A DNA stretch of 64,000 nt from Usnea hakonensis (lineage: Eukaryota; Ascomycota; Lecanoromycetes; Lecanorales; Parmeliaceae). Positions 1 to 12,361 of the stretch are shown here, piece by piece. A model generated the notes under the pieces. It was not told the origin of the DNA. It made no database searches and worked only from the letters and a program-made list of their open reading frames with translations. A program made the translations under genes and the position numbers. Each line of letters begins with the position of its first letter. Position 1 is the first letter of the stretch. Location of the stretch: positions 1-64,000 of the forward strand of contig BLJB01000171.1 in NCBI GenBank assembly GCA_013423325.1, read 5' to 3'.

Positions 1-241
1 GCCACCCGTATTACACGCTAATGGTAATTTTTTTAGCATTGGCTGAGGTTTAAAAGCATCCCTTCTTCTTACTAAGACGGCAACCGGAACCACCTACCTT
101 GGATCGCCCAAACGATAGCAACTGACCAATACACCACTTGTACCCGTCTCGTGACGAAGCAACTTCTCTTTTAAACATTAAACAGAAGACAAGTACCAAA
201 AGGCAAGAAATCACCAGAACCTGCACCTTGTCCGATCCTGT

Positions 242-2770
242 GTGACCTACGCCTATCGTGATCTTATTTGCGTAGAAAGAGACCGCGACCCACAACCCCG
301 GCTTGCCCGGACATTCCAGGAAGCTCCCCCCCCCGCGTCTCGTCCTTTTTTATTGCTCCAAGGATCATATTGTTTCCAGGCCATAAATGGGCTACTGCCC
401 TCAACAACCGTCACAATTCCTTCCTCAAAGCCTTACGACTCTGCTACGATTCCTCTTCGTACCCTAGTAAATCCCTCCCGGGCAAGAGAGGAGGATTCAG
501 CCATATTGCTCAACGAGAAGAAGGGCAACCGGCACTCCTCCGACTCTGCGGGCTCCGACTTCTCACTCTGGAGTGACACTGGTGATCTTGCGGAACAGCT
601 CGCCAACGAAGAGGATCCCTTACACATACGTCTACAGAATCCGGTAGACGGCCAGACCTTCAGCGGATCCAGGGCAACTCCATCACGTCGCTGGCCGAGA
701 CACGTTCGTTACGCCCAGCAGACCCATCTAGAGGACAAGACTACCAATTCTGGACTCAGTAAAGAGGCTATTGAGATACCGAACCCTCCGGCGAGACAGA
801 TCGGACGCATAGAAAAGACTCTCGCCATCGTCATGACAGGGGACCGGCAGAGAAGCCAGATACATGGCTTGACGGGAAAGCCATTGCTGTACGTTGCATG
901 CATTGATTCATGACTCATGGCTGACGTTGACGTGCTGCAGGTATTTCACAAGCGTTTTCGTATCGGTAGGGGTTTTTTTGTTTGGATATGATCAAGGCGT
1001 GATGTCTGGTATAATAACGTAGGATTACGAATCCTTTTCATTGTAGCGCTTGGCTGATTGATGTCAACGCATGCAGTGGCTCGTACTTTAAAGATTACTT
1101 CAATCAGCCTACAAGAGCCGAAATTGGGACTATGGTAGCCATTCTTGAGATCGGCGCGTTCATTGCATCTCTCTGCGTAGGGAGAATAGGAGATATGATC
1201 GGTCGTCGGAAGACTATACTGTTTGGCTCAATGATCTTCTTTGTGGGTGGAGCTTTCCAGACATTTGCAAACGGCATGCCCATGATGATCCTTGGGAGAA
1301 TCATCGCTGGTCTGGGGGTGGGGGCATTGTCAACAATCGTTCCTGTCTATCAATCCGAAATATCCCCCCCACACAACAGAGGGAAGCTGGCGTGCATTGA
1401 GTTCACGGGCAACATAAGCGGGTATGCTGCTAGCGTATGGGTGGACTATTTCTGTAGCTTTATACCGAGTGATTATGCATGGCGGGTTCCGCTACTACTT
1501 CAGTGCTTTATGGGTCTCCTCCTTGGTCTAGGCAGTCTGATCATCTGCGAGTCGCCAAGGTTAGTTGCTCTTGACTGCATGTTGTGGCATGGAATTGACC
1601 ACGCCTGTACAGGTGGCTGTTGGATAATGATCACGATGAAGAAGGGATCGTAGTCATTGCCAATCTTTACGGTGGCGGAGACATTCACAACGACAAAGCA
1701 CGCCAGGAATACCGTGAAATCAAGATGAACGTTCTTCTCCAACGCCAGGAAGGGGAAAGATCGTATTACGAGATGTTCAGGAAGTACTACAAGCGTCTCT
1801 TCATCGCCATGTCTGCGCAGGCCTTGGCACAGCTGAACGGCATCAACGTCATTTCCTACTATGCGCCTCTTGTATTCGAATCGGCCGGATGGGTCGGCCG
1901 TGATGCCATCCTCATGACTGGAATAAACGGTATTACCTACTTACTGTCAACTGTTCCTCCATGGTACCTTGTGGATAGATGGGGTCGGCGCTTGATACTT
2001 CTTTCTGGAGCCATTGCTATGATCATTTCGCTTTCCGCCATATCATACTTCATCTTCATTGACATACACTACACCCCCGTATTAACCGTCATCTTCGTCA
2101 TGATCTACAACGCCGCGTTTGGTGCTTCCTGGGGGCCCATACCGTGGCTCTACCCACCAGAAATTCTACCGCTGAGCATAAGAGCTAAGGGAGCAAGTTT
2201 GAGTACTGCAGCTAACTGGGCGTGCAACTGGATTGTAGGGGAACTGACGCCAATCTTACAAGAATGGATTAAATGGCGATTGTATCTCGTGCATGCGTTT
2301 TTCTGTGCCGTCAGCTTCATTCTTGGTACGGTGTCACCGTCCTTAGAGCCCTTCACTCCCAGCTACATTTCTGCTGACATTCCGTAGTATTCTTTCTCTA
2401 CCCTGAAACTGCCAACATACGACTGGAAGACATGGATCAGCTCTTTGGCGACGCTACCACGGCGATGCCAACTCCTGCCCAACATGCCGAGGTTGAATCA
2501 TTGATGAGTGGCAACCGATCTCCTGTGCCCTCGCTTGACATTAGACGCGGGGGCCCCGGTAACTTCACAGCAGACAACGCCATTCCGGGACTTGACATCA
2601 ATCCGCCTTCCGGTTCAGTCGAAAATAGCAAAGCCCAACTTCCGCCTGACGCGCCCGCGCGGAGCGAGGGTCTCGGAGGTTGGATATCGAGAATGGTGCA
2701 AAGGACGAAAGGTGAAGATAAAGGTGGCGGCGGTTACGGTCGCCTGGGTCAAGATGATGACCGAGCTTAA
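242..2770 (+). CDS. MFS sugar transporter with a long hydrophilic N-terminus (5' end unresolved)
   Basis: Predicted plasma-membrane sugar/H+ symporter of the major facilitator superfamily. Proposed exons are 242-888, 941-1018, 1077-1559, 1613-2325 and 2388-2770, all phase-consistent (767 codons plus stop from the open limit). Visible signatures are GYDQGVMSGIITG in the first membrane helix, GDMIGRRKT in the loop between helices 2 and 3, CESPRWLLDND after helix 6, and FLYPETANIRLEDMDQLFGD after the last helix; these are classic sugar-porter motifs. About 200 residues of acidic, serine-rich sequence precede the first helix (motif NEKKGNRHSSDSAGSDFSLWSD). Position 242 is the limit of the open frame and has GTG, not ATG; the only in-frame ATG lies just before the first helix (about 836). 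The true start is therefore either there or in an undetected upstream exon. Substrate cannot be told from sequence. The family assignment is secure. Confidence 0.88.
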
Positions 2771-3463
2771 TGATATCTTACTTCAACATGCTCGACCCAA
2801 CAACAAAGGCCAAGAGATATGGTACTTCATGCGATGGAGCTTGGTGTAGAAACGTGATTCACAGCCTCACACTATAGCAGCAAAATCATCTGACAGCTTG
2901 TCCTATTCCGGAGCAGGACTTTGTATCTACAATTTGCTATCTGAGCAGTTGCCATGAATTGTTTAAGGTCTGGCTTCTGTGGGAGTATTACTGTGAAAGA
3001 TGGAGTAGATTAGATCAAAAGGTATGAATGATGACGTTCAAACGTACACGACTCCTGGGAATCGAGACTCTGGTGTACCTATATCGACGCTAGAAGTAAA
3101 TAAGTGGCGTCTAACCTAAGGCAGCTTAGCCGGTCAGTGTAAGCCCTTGAAACCTAACAACTTTACGGCGTGGACCTCGTAATTGGCATTTTCATTTCTT
3201 AGAACAACACGTTACAACTCTTGACTTCAAATTCTCTTCGCTCCTTTAACGAATTTAAGGAATTAGAGGAGAGTTGTATCTCCTATGACGTTGCTGTGCT
3301 CCAACGCCATGATAACATAGACTCCTCAACATTGAATCCTTCTCACGCTCTTTTCCAGTTTCAGCTGCCCTGTTTCCCCTTGCTTCAGGCCTTCTACCAG
3401 ACAAAATCCGTTCGTCACACTGGCCACTATTTCAGATCTGAAGACAACAGCGCTTCTTGCAAA
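2771..3463. other. Intergenic, tandem genes
   Basis: This stretch holds the 3' flank of the transporter and the promoter and leader of the PMT gene. No coding exon with recognisable similarity and no RNA gene is visible. An open frame from 3221 runs into the PMT start in frame but has no homology upstream of 3464 and starts without ATG. Confidence 0.5.
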
Positions 3464-5940
3464 ATGACGAGCCATAAGGATGTCCACACGTCAGGGGCAG
3501 CACCAGATGGTGCAGATCTAAGAAGAAGAAACGTCCCTAGGGAACAAAATGGGTCCCTTACAGGCTCCAGTGAAGAGATAGATGACAAAAAGTCCATGAA
3601 GGTGCGACGGTTAGCTGGCTGATACCGGGTTTGTTGCGCTGACAATGTTTGCTTCAGCCAAAATCGCAGTCGCTCTCAATTCTATCTACGCTCGACGAAT
3701 ATGAGCTCATCATTGCACCTCTGATCTTCACTTTCCTAGCTCTTTTCACGAGGATGTACAAAATCGGTCTGTCGGATATCGTGACCTGGGATGAAGCTCA
3801 GTAAGTCTAGACCACAATTCAGGGACAAGGAATTCTTCAAAGCTCGATACTAATGGTTCGTCTTCGAGCAGCTTCGGCAAATTCGGCTCTCACTATTTGA
3901 AACGAGAGTTCTATTTCGATGTGCATCCTCCTTTGGGCAAAATGTTAGTTGGCCTTTCGGGCCTTTTGGCGGGCTACAATGGCTCGTTCGAGTTCAAATC
4001 CGGCGAGAAATACCCAGAAGAGCTCAACTATACGTTCATGCGTCTCTTCAATTCAGCATTCGGTGCTGTATGCGTACCCTTAGCATATTTCACAGCGAAA
4101 GAGATGAATTTTAGACGATCGACCGTATGGTTGGTGTCGATGGCAGTGCTTTTTGAAAACTCATATGCCACAATCTCTAGATTTATCCTGCTGGATTCCA
4201 TGCTTCTCTGTTTTACCTTTACTACGGTACTTTGCTGGGCAAGGTTCCATAGATTGAGGGATCAAAGCTTTTCTGTTGAATGGTTTACCTGGTTATTCTT
4301 GTGTGGGATAAGCATCGGATGTGTGTGCAGCGTCAAGTGGGTGGGAATGTTCGGTACAGCCCTTGTCGGATTATACACAATTGAAGACCTGTGGAACAAG
4401 TTCGGAGATATCAAAATGCCAAAAGTAAAAGAGTGTGCTCTTGGAGTAGGGCAGGAAGAACGCTAACAAATTACAGATTGAGTTAGGCCAGCACCTCTTG
4501 GCCAGGGTCGTCGGCCTCATTGTTCTCCCTCTACTCGTATACATGTTCTCCTTCTGGATTCACTTCCTGGTCTTAGAGAACAGCGGCCCGGGAGATGCGC
4601 AAATGAGCTCGCTGTTCCAGGCTAATCTGAAGGGCACGGACGTCGGAAAAGACAGCCCCTTGGAGGTTGCTTATGGCTCAAGAGCCACACTAAAGAACAT
4701 GGGCTATGGCGGCGGTCTGCTGCATTCGCATGTTCAAACATACCCCGAGGGATCTCAACAGCAGCAGGTGACTTGCTACCATCACAAAGATGCCAACAAC
4801 GACTGGTTTTTCTATCCAAACCGAAGTATGCCATTGTATGACCCCGAGCAATCTATCGCCTACGTTGGAAACGGCCATGTTCTTCGTATGATCCACTCTC
4901 AGACGGGTCGCAATCTTCACTCGCACGCTGTTTCCGCTCCTGTGACAAAGGGTGACAACGAGGTCTCCTCATACGGCAACACTACCATTGGTGACGACAA
5001 AGACCATTGGACTGTTGAGGTCGTAGATGACGCAGCGTCGAGAGACTGGTCTAAGATCAGGACGTTGACGACGTCTTTCAGGCTAAAACACACAACTCTA
5101 GGTTGCTATCTGCGCGCTGGAAATGTCAATCTACCTCAGTGGGGATTCAAGCAGATTGAAGTCACTTGCGTGAAAGAGAATAAGCCTCGAGATGTTTACA
5201 CCCACTGGAACGTCGAGTCTCATTGGAATGAGAGACGTGAGTCTTGTCTTGTATTAATAAGCCTGAAATACTGATAAGTCCGCGCAGTACCGGCTGGTGA
5301 TCCTGGATCTTACAAGTCTCCCTTCTTGCGCGACTTTATGCATCTTAATGTGGCCATGATGACGTCTAATAACGCCTTGGTGCCTGATCCTGATAAGCAA
5401 GATGACCTCGCCTCTCAATTCTGGCAGTGGCCTGTTTTGAACGTCGGCCTTCGCATGTGCGGCTGGGACAACAACATCGTCAAGTATTTTCTACTCGGCA
5501 ATCCCATCGTCTACTGGGGCAGCACTCTCTCCCTAGCCGTTTTTGGCGCTATGATGGCATGGTATCTTGTCCGCTGGCAACGTGGATACGACGAACTCAA
5601 AGCTTCAGAAATTGATCAAATTCATTATGCCGGACTTTACCCTGTCGTAGGCTGGTTCCTCCATTATCTACCTTTTGTGGCTATGGCACGTGTCACTTAT
5701 GTTCACCATTACTACCCCGCACTGTACTTTGCTATCCTGACCATGGGATTCATCATGGATTGGATGACCAAGCCGTTGGCGCGAAAGGACAAAAGAATGG
5801 AGTGGGCAATTTATGGGGTGCTATACGTCCTTGTTATAGGCCTCTTCGTTTTGTTTAGGGCAATTGTATTTGGTATGGAGGGTGACAATAAAAAGTGGAA
5901 ACATCTCAAATGGTTTGAGAAATGGAGGATCACTGACTAA
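3464..5940 (+). CDS. pmt2: Dolichyl-phosphate-mannose--protein mannosyltransferase, PMT2 family
   Basis: ER-membrane enzyme that transfers mannose from dolichol-phosphate-mannose to Ser/Thr of secretory proteins; PMT2-family members usually act as heterodimers with a PMT1-family protein. Exons 3464-3601, 3658-3800, 3872-4424, 4477-5236 and 5288-5940 give 748 aa, the normal length. A short polar cytosolic tail is followed by the first helix and the conserved luminal loop with TWDEAHFGKFGSHYLKREF (the D-E pair is the family's catalytic/donor-site motif) and DVHPPLGK. The middle part holds three MIR repeats in the lumen (LLHSHVQTYPEG, LRMIHSQTGRNLHSH, FRLKHTTLGCYL). The C-terminal helices include ARVTYVHHYYPALYF. 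The start ATG at 3464 opens the frame that joins cleanly through the first intron. Subfamily assignment rests on overall resemblance to PMT2 rather than PMT1/PMT4 and is confident. The protein is probably essential, by analogy with other filamentous fungi. Confidence 0.95.
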
Positions 5941-6824
5941 AAGGGTGCTGATGGTGCTGGTGGCCTAATTAACATGGAGAGAATTGCGTAGAGGGAGGGG
6001 CCTTGTCACATGTGACGCTGCAGAGGTAGAAAGCACGGAGAAGAAAGTCAACAATTGTATGCCGTGGGACGTGGCTGGAAGCGCTTGGAACCTTGTATTC
6101 TATTGTTGGCTTATGCTTGGGTTGTTTGTTTGAATAAAATTGGTATTCTAACTTGCTTTAGATGGACGGGATGGCATCATATTCTTGTCGAACGTTGAGA
6201 ATAGCCCATAGCCCACGATTCCCGCGGGCGACTGAGTGACTGCATTGGGATTTACGATGATAGTTCGTTGACCATGGTGATGCCCACCTTTCTACTAAAT
6301 TTAACCTCTCAAGCACTCAAACTAAAGCATACAGCATAAAGTAGTCGCCTCTAGAGTACTTTATGCTATGCACAGCTACAACGCATTGATCCAAGACGGT
6401 CCTCTATCACCGCTAGCGCTGTGGACAAGGGAGTGGATAGTACTCTAGATACGGCTTTTGCATTGGTCTTGGAAACGAATAGAATATACTACGGGTACCT
6501 GGTCAGCTCAGCGTGGAAGGCGATACAGAGAATAGCACTCAATAGAGCAGAATCCTCCTTAGATCAAAAAGCATAGAAATCGTGGAGGCCGAGATGTAGA
6601 ATACGCCAAACTTACTTAAAGTTACCGTAAACTTACATACTTCAAGTACGTCATCTAAAGTCAATGAATAGCACGTATTTATTAAATTTCCTTAGACTTT
6701 AGTGGAGTAGGTACTTTTTACTCTCGTGCGAATTGTCACCTTGTCAGTGGCAATAATCGAACCTCTCTACCTTTGCCAACCTCATGTCTCTTCCTGACTT
6801 CCCAGTACTGTGATCAATATCCTC
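5941..6824. other. Intergenic, AT-rich
   Basis: 3' flank of PMT2 and upstream region of the next gene. No gene is seen. It includes GTACTTTTTA at 6711-6720, a short motif that recurs in other gaps of the window. Confidence 0.4.
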
Positions 6825-7789
6825 ATGCGGACAATCTTCTTCACACTCGTCCGCGCCAGAGTACATGTTCAGAAGCCGGGCCATCGCCCGAAATATTTTG
6901 GCTGCCGTACCATCTTCTGCTCGCCATGTCGTTCCCTCGCACATGTATCTAGCCGGGATGCTTTTCCTGAAATCACCTTCTTGAGCTCAAGCCCATTCCG
7001 TCACACGCCCGAACGACTTCGTGCCGAATCTGATCATGTCCCACCTGACGAGCGGACCTTGAAGCTGGGCAAGAGTACGTCTCTTCAAGTATCTCGTTGG
7101 AAGGAGTCCATGAAATGACCTCATTCTTTCTCGCGATAGCCCTCCGCATGCTACAATCTCGCCTCCCTACTCTCTTGGCCTCCCCCCTTCCGCCAGGGAT
7201 TCTCTCACCCCATATTACTCTCCACCTTTTCCCCTCATCTCACCCCCATCTCCCTACAGTCTCCGGTCGCGTCGCCTACCATGCGGCCTTATGGACGGCC
7301 CCCATGGCCTGGGGCCGCGTCCCCATCGTTGGTAATGTTAAGCTCATAATTCTTAGCGAGCGTCTAGTGAAAAACGGACCCAGCTACAAGCATACGGCTC
7401 ACACCCCCGTCAACAGCGAGCGCCTTGTTGTGCGCTGGAGAACATGTGGTAAAACGCATGGAAAAGGCATGGGCGCGCTGTACCGTGGCACTGGGGCTCA
7501 TGAACAGGTGGACAAGATCACCGAGTTCCTGGGGGGTGATGCCAGGGACGACGAGGAATTTGAGGGAAAGTTCGCTTTTGAGTTTGATGAAGAAGGAAGG
7601 ATCATCACACACATAATCGAACATGCAGAAGACAACGGAGATCTCGAGAAGACAAGTATGGTGGTCACTGTTACCGATTGGTTGCTAGGAAGACCGTGGA
7701 AGAAGAAAGCATCGGAATTAGCTTGGAGCTGTGTTGCAGATGAGGTACGCGATGAGAAAAGGAGAAACTTTGGAGCACGGCAAGAATGA
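6825..7789 (+). CDS. Conserved fungal protein of unknown function, probably mitochondrial
   Basis: Two exons, 6825-7074 and 7140-7789, give 299 aa; the intron has GTACGT and GATAG ends and the join reads PPDERTLKLGK/TLRMLQSRLP without a break. ATG 6825 is the first in-frame ATG. The first 60 residues are rich in Arg, Phe and Ser with almost no acids (MRTIFFTLVRARVHV), which suggests a mitochondrial presequence. The rest carries motifs that look strongly conserved: HLFPSSHPHLPTVSGR, YHAALWTAPMAWGRVPI, WRTCGKTHGKGMG, EQVDKITEF and FEFDEEGRIITHIIEHAE followed by VTDWLLG. The FEFDEEGRI..H.IEH portion resembles an NTF2-like/cone fold strand pattern, but that is only an impression. I do not recognise a named family and assign no function. 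It is convergent with the Rab gene. Confidence 0.72.
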
Positions 7790-8268
7790 GGAGCCGACGT
7801 AGAAGATGCTGAAGCTGCTGTAGAAGGAAGAGTCCGTGGCGTTGAGGATAAGAATTCGGTTGTGGCTTTTGCAACAGTCGAATAGATCCGGCATACATGC
7901 ATAATGAGATTGCGGTCCTCTTGGGACAAGCCATACTTGTGTGGTACGGAATGGTGATTATTGCACATGATAAACTCAAGGCATTTGGGGGTCAAGAATA
8001 GGTGATTCTAAAGTTGGACCCGCGCTTCCACGCCTTGAAGCATGCTCGGTATTAGAGATAGACAAGGAATATCAACCTAGTGAACGCCGATTTGATCTTG
8101 ATCATGGTCGGCATTGCTCACGCACCGAGAAGATTACGGGCCAATTACCTGAGACTGCCGTCCGTGAGCTCGAAGGCAAAATCGCAATTGCTCGAGACTG
8201 ACTAAAGCATTCATGCCCGGCAAATCTCGGGACACCCAACGTCTTCATACCCCAAACCTACAGATATC
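7790..8268. other. Convergent intergenic region
   Basis: The 3' flanks of two converging genes. Open frames on the minus strand across 7498-7995 are antisense shadows of the upstream coding exon. Nothing else is seen. Confidence 0.45.
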
Positions 8269-9173
8269 CTAACAACACTTCCCAGACTTTGTCTCTGGAT
8301 CTGGCGTCTTGCTGATCTCAAGTATTTTACGCTCGCCTATTGGGTTCTGGGCCGAGTCTCCGTTATCGAGGGCTTTGCTCGAGACAATGCGGTAGATTTC
8401 TGTAGACTCTTAGCAAGCTGCCGTCAAGTCGATCCGGCATGCGAGATGTACCAGTGAGGATATTCTGAAAAGCAAGCTCAACGTTGCTTGCATCTAGTGC
8501 CGATGTCTCAATGAATGACAGATTGTTGTCGCCTTCTGACCGTTAGCTAATGGTCTCGATATGAAGACGGTATAGGCACTCACTGGCGAATTGTTTCGCC
8601 TCTTCCGTAGGAACCGCCCTCAAATGTCTTAGATCACTTTTATTACCGACCAGCATAATGACGATATTCGCATCCGCATGATCTCTTAGCTCTTTCAACC
8701 ACCGCTGTACATTTTCGTAGGTTTGATGCTTGCTGATGTCGTACACTAACAGTGCTCCAACAGCTCCTCGGTAATATGCTGACGTTATGGCACGATAGCG
8801 CTCCTGCCCAGCTGTATCCCAGATCTGAGCTTTGATGGTCTTGGCGTCGACTTGAATGGATCGAGTTGCGAATTCGACACCAATGGTGGATTTACTGTCG
8901 AGGTTGAACTCATTGCGGGTGAATCGGGAGAGGAGGTTCGATTTTCCGACACCAGAGTCTCCAATGAGAACCACTGATTGAAAGAAGTGTCAGAGCTCTG
9001 GCTTGGAGGATGGTGGATAGCATAATGTTTTATATAGCATGTGCCAGGCTATCTTTGGTGGGCGTAACACGAAGGGTAGGGTACCTTTAAAGAGGAACTT
9101 CACCAGGGTTGATTAGCACAGCTCAAGGAGCAGGTAGAGAGTGTGGACCTACATCGTACTCGTCATTGGCCAT
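8269..9173 (-). CDS. ypt31: Rab11/Ypt31-type small GTPase
   Basis: Small GTPase of late-Golgi exit and endosome recycling, active at the hyphal apex in fungi. Five exons (transcript order): 9173-9153, 9097-9085, 8973-8584, 8535-8452, 8399-8269, giving 212 aa. Exon 1 encodes MANDEYD; exon 2 is only 13 nt (TTCCTCTTTAAAG, encoding FLFK). G motifs are all present: GDSGVGKS (P-loop), TIGVEFATRS (switch I), WDTAGQERYRAITSAYYRG (switch II), GNKSDL and ETSALDASN. The protein ends KSGKCC, a double-cysteine geranylgeranylation site. The effector stretch and the ITSAYYRGAVGALLVYDI segment are typical of Rab11 rather than Rab8/Sec4 or Rab1. Each splice site is canonical GT/AG. Confidence 0.95.
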
Positions 9174-11567
9174 GTTGGATATGCCTGTGGTGCAAGGAGA
9201 CAAAGAAAAGACGCAACTTTCTTTGGCAAAGATTCTATGCGGTATCGGGCAGCTTCGATTCAACCAGTATTGGGAGCGAACTCGAGCAGGCAGGAAAGGT
9301 ATAGATCGCTGAGAGGTGTTTGGGGTGTCAAGTAAGATTAATGCTGCTTTGGTTGCCTGAAAGTCAAAAGCTGTACTCTGTCAAATGCTAATATCCCCAC
9401 GCTATGCCAAATTCGAGCAGTTGTACCGCTCCTTGTGCCTCTTTCCCCTATGCCACTCGAAACCATTCTCTTGTTCTACTACTCCTCAGACTCCTAATAA
9501 TGCATAGCTTTCTTCGTATATATATTGCAAACTTTATTGAGCAGTGGAGAAACCACCTGTCTAGCAGGCTGAATCTTGTGGTCTCTGACCAATTATCTAC
9601 AATTCTTCTATCCTTGGCGACGAAGGTGTCAAAACCAACATGTGAAGCGCATGCAACTAGACGACGAATGAGATTGACATTATATTATCTTCAATCGTCG
9701 ACCTTGACAGGACCGAAGATAAGTAGACAAAGCTGCGCAGATGCATCGAGAAAGCAACGTCTTCTGGCTCAGAAAAGGGTTTGCCTGCTACCAATAGTAC
9801 ATTGCAAAGTATTGATGCACAAACGAGTTTGCTGTTCACTTCTGCTACAGCTCTCATAACCTCGCCGTTGATGTAGATCGACTTTGAGTAATTGTTTTCC
9901 AAGATTCACTTTACAGTGGAGCAGGGACATCTTTGCTATCTCCCCAGGGTGGAGGGTCGATCTGTCTCTTTTAACAGTCGTGTCTATCCCACGTCTGGCT
10001 TTGAGGACACAGTTTCGCTTGGGCTTAGAGCGGATTACAAAAGATCTTGTATTCCTAGCGGCGTGACGGAGCAGGCCTTCCCTATTTGTACAACCTGCTA
10101 CTTTACTTGCGGAATACAGAAATTATATGTTTGGCCCCGAGGTCTCGGTGCGCCTTCTTGCGAAACCAATGATACATCAGGTCCTGTGGTATGCAGGCGC
10201 GGATTCCAGCCTCTCATCGGATGCATATACTAATAATAGCCCCTTAGAGAATGGACTTGATCTTATTAGAGCCCTACGTTCGGTTGTCTCATCCGAAAAG
10301 CTTCGCCTGCAATACCACCTCCCGAGGTCCAGGGTCTGTGCCTACACTGACCCGGCATACACGCGTACAAACGCAGATGGAAGAGCCTCTCAGAGTTTGC
10401 GCCACGTAGATCTGCCTGGAAAAAAGGATGCCTCTTTAACGACGCCTGGGATTATGGCTCTCCGGTCAGATGGATTGATGGGAAACATTGAATGACCTCT
10501 TGATGGACCTGGGACGCCGTGCTTTCGTCCAAGGACGGTAACTTGTGATGGTAGCTTCCAATTGCTGTATCAAGTTTTACGATGTCGAGATACATGTTCG
10601 CTGCAGCGCAAGGGCCACTTTAGCTAGTAAGAGGCTACCCGGTCCTACGGGAAGCGTTGGTTGCGTCTTGAGCAGAACGAAGGTACAAATGTCTGACCTA
10701 TAACTGACTCATACAGCAGTCACGTAATGCACAATGGCAGACTTCTTCTTCGAGAAGATCGTCTGCTCGAGCATCCAAAAAATGGGCTTGATTTGATGGC
10801 CAACGCTGCCGCTATGGCGATGAGCTGCAGAATCAGTGGGCGGGAAAGAACGCTGTTGTTATCAGATCAGATCATCTCTTCGCATTCATGGAGGATAAGT
10901 TTTGGACAAAAGAGTAAAGGCGAAATCATAATTGACCGAACGCTACTTACTGAGTTGCTATCTACAGCCACAGAAAGAAATACGAGATTTCCAAGATCAA
11001 CTTTGAGCCGCCAGAGCAGAGTCCTTGCCTGAAGGCAGCGGTCACACAATTGGTGGGCTGGCCATCAGAACCGCACAATGACATTAGGTGCGCAATGAGC
11101 CGGATAGGGGACCGCTTCTGGCTAGACTAACGGACCTCGTATCACAACTCACAAGGCTTTAGAAATGGCGACGCGTACTCACCTGGCGACTACCATGACA
11201 TTGACAGCACAGGAGCATTGCTTCAATTGTGAAGTCTTATGGAGACGACATGATTTGATGACGCTACTCGTGTAGTACTGCACATGTTTTTTGGCCTTCT
11301 ATGACGCACAGGAAAGGATGGGCCAGCTGATTGAACGCTGATTGACGTCAGAGTTGCCACCTAAGTACGTACTGAAACGATTTACATCAGGCGCTGTGGT
11401 CACGCGGGTATTCTGGGATCAGAAAATGGGGAATCGGTACTCGGTAATTGGGTTAGATGCAAAGTTGCTTGAAAGGCTGGGTATTTGAATTGGTAGGCTG
11501 TCACTGATTTACTTATACATAGTTATTATCGTCTGGCACCTGGGAGAAGTCAGACTATTGGACGACA

Positions 11568-11605
11568 ATAATAATAATAATAGTAATAAAATTAATAATA
11601 AGTGA
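11568..11605. repeat. AAT/ATT-rich trinucleotide microsatellite (imperfect)
   Basis: A run of AATAATAATAATAATAG followed by TAATAAAATTAATAATAAG is visible. It is an ordinary simple-sequence repeat in the gene-free stretch. Confidence 0.85.
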
Positions 11606-11814
11606 TGATGTGGAGCTTTTAGATGAAAGCCTCAAAACCCCAGGAATACAAAATAGGATTAGGAGCTATCAACAGGAGCCGCGGCAAATGTGTGGAGTAT
11701 TGAAAGGTACTTGTACAGTCGTACTTTTTACTCACGATCGGTAACTCCTTCATCTTCTCCAAGCTAGTACTTTAGCTTGCTTCCCCCACGATTTCGATAT
11801 AGCCGCGCTTGTCG

Positions 11815-11832
11815 CGTACTCGTACGAGTACG
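11815..11832. repeat. 18-bp perfect palindrome
   Basis: CGTACTCGTACGAGTACG reads identically on both strands. It lies about 530 bp upstream of the start codon at 12362. It could be a binding site for a dimeric regulator or chance; no factor is proposed. Confidence 0.8.
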
Positions 11833-12361
11833 ACTTACGACCGAATCAAAGGGCTAGCCTCTCAGGTCTCAGGTGACTCGAATACCCAGCTGTTAATGTT
11901 ATTCCCTAACCATAAATTCGCTCTGCTAACCCTTCCTCATATCCTTTCTGCCTTGCTCTCATCCAATTGGCGCTTCCCCCCCTTCCCCCCCACTCAGCTG
12001 AGACTCCGAGTCCTATATGCGCAGCCAAAGATATGTCCCCGATTCTCATGGCGCGCAAGGGTCACTACAGTCCATTTGCTTCAAAAGCTCCCAAAGGATG
12101 TAAGACCTTACCAAACAAGTTTCAAAGAGAGTTTGCGACCCAATCCCCATCCTCAATAATCTCGCCATTTTCACCGCGAGTCAGCCATTGCGCTGCTTCC
12201 GTTTACACCTGATGATATAGTCTAGCATCTCCCAAACTTCACTATTCTCGCCTGAGCCACTTCCACCTTATGCATTCGCAAATTAAACAAACCTCGTTCA
12301 TTCCTTCACTCCTGTACATTCCTTCCTCCTCGCTCTGTAGATATTGGTGACCATCGACGAA

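Larger units (their letters stand above)
9174..12361. other. 3.2-kb stretch without a recognisable gene
   Basis: Longest gene-free stretch in the window. Open frames of 60-150 codons occur in several frames (for example 9404-9859 + and 9657-9902 -) but none shows recognisable motifs, domain texture or plausible exon partners. It holds an AAT-type microsatellite near 11568-11605, an 18-bp perfect palindrome at 11815-11832, the GTACTTTTTA motif at 11721-11730, and a pyrimidine-rich tract with a CCAAT box (11963-11967) that may belong to the promoter of the gene at 12362. A degraded element or a lineage-specific gene cannot be excluded. Confidence 0.5.

Noticed and set aside
9404..9859. 151-codon open frame as a gene
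   Set aside because: No homology, Leu/Ser/Arg-skewed composition, no splice partners, and overlapping open frames of similar length on the other strand.
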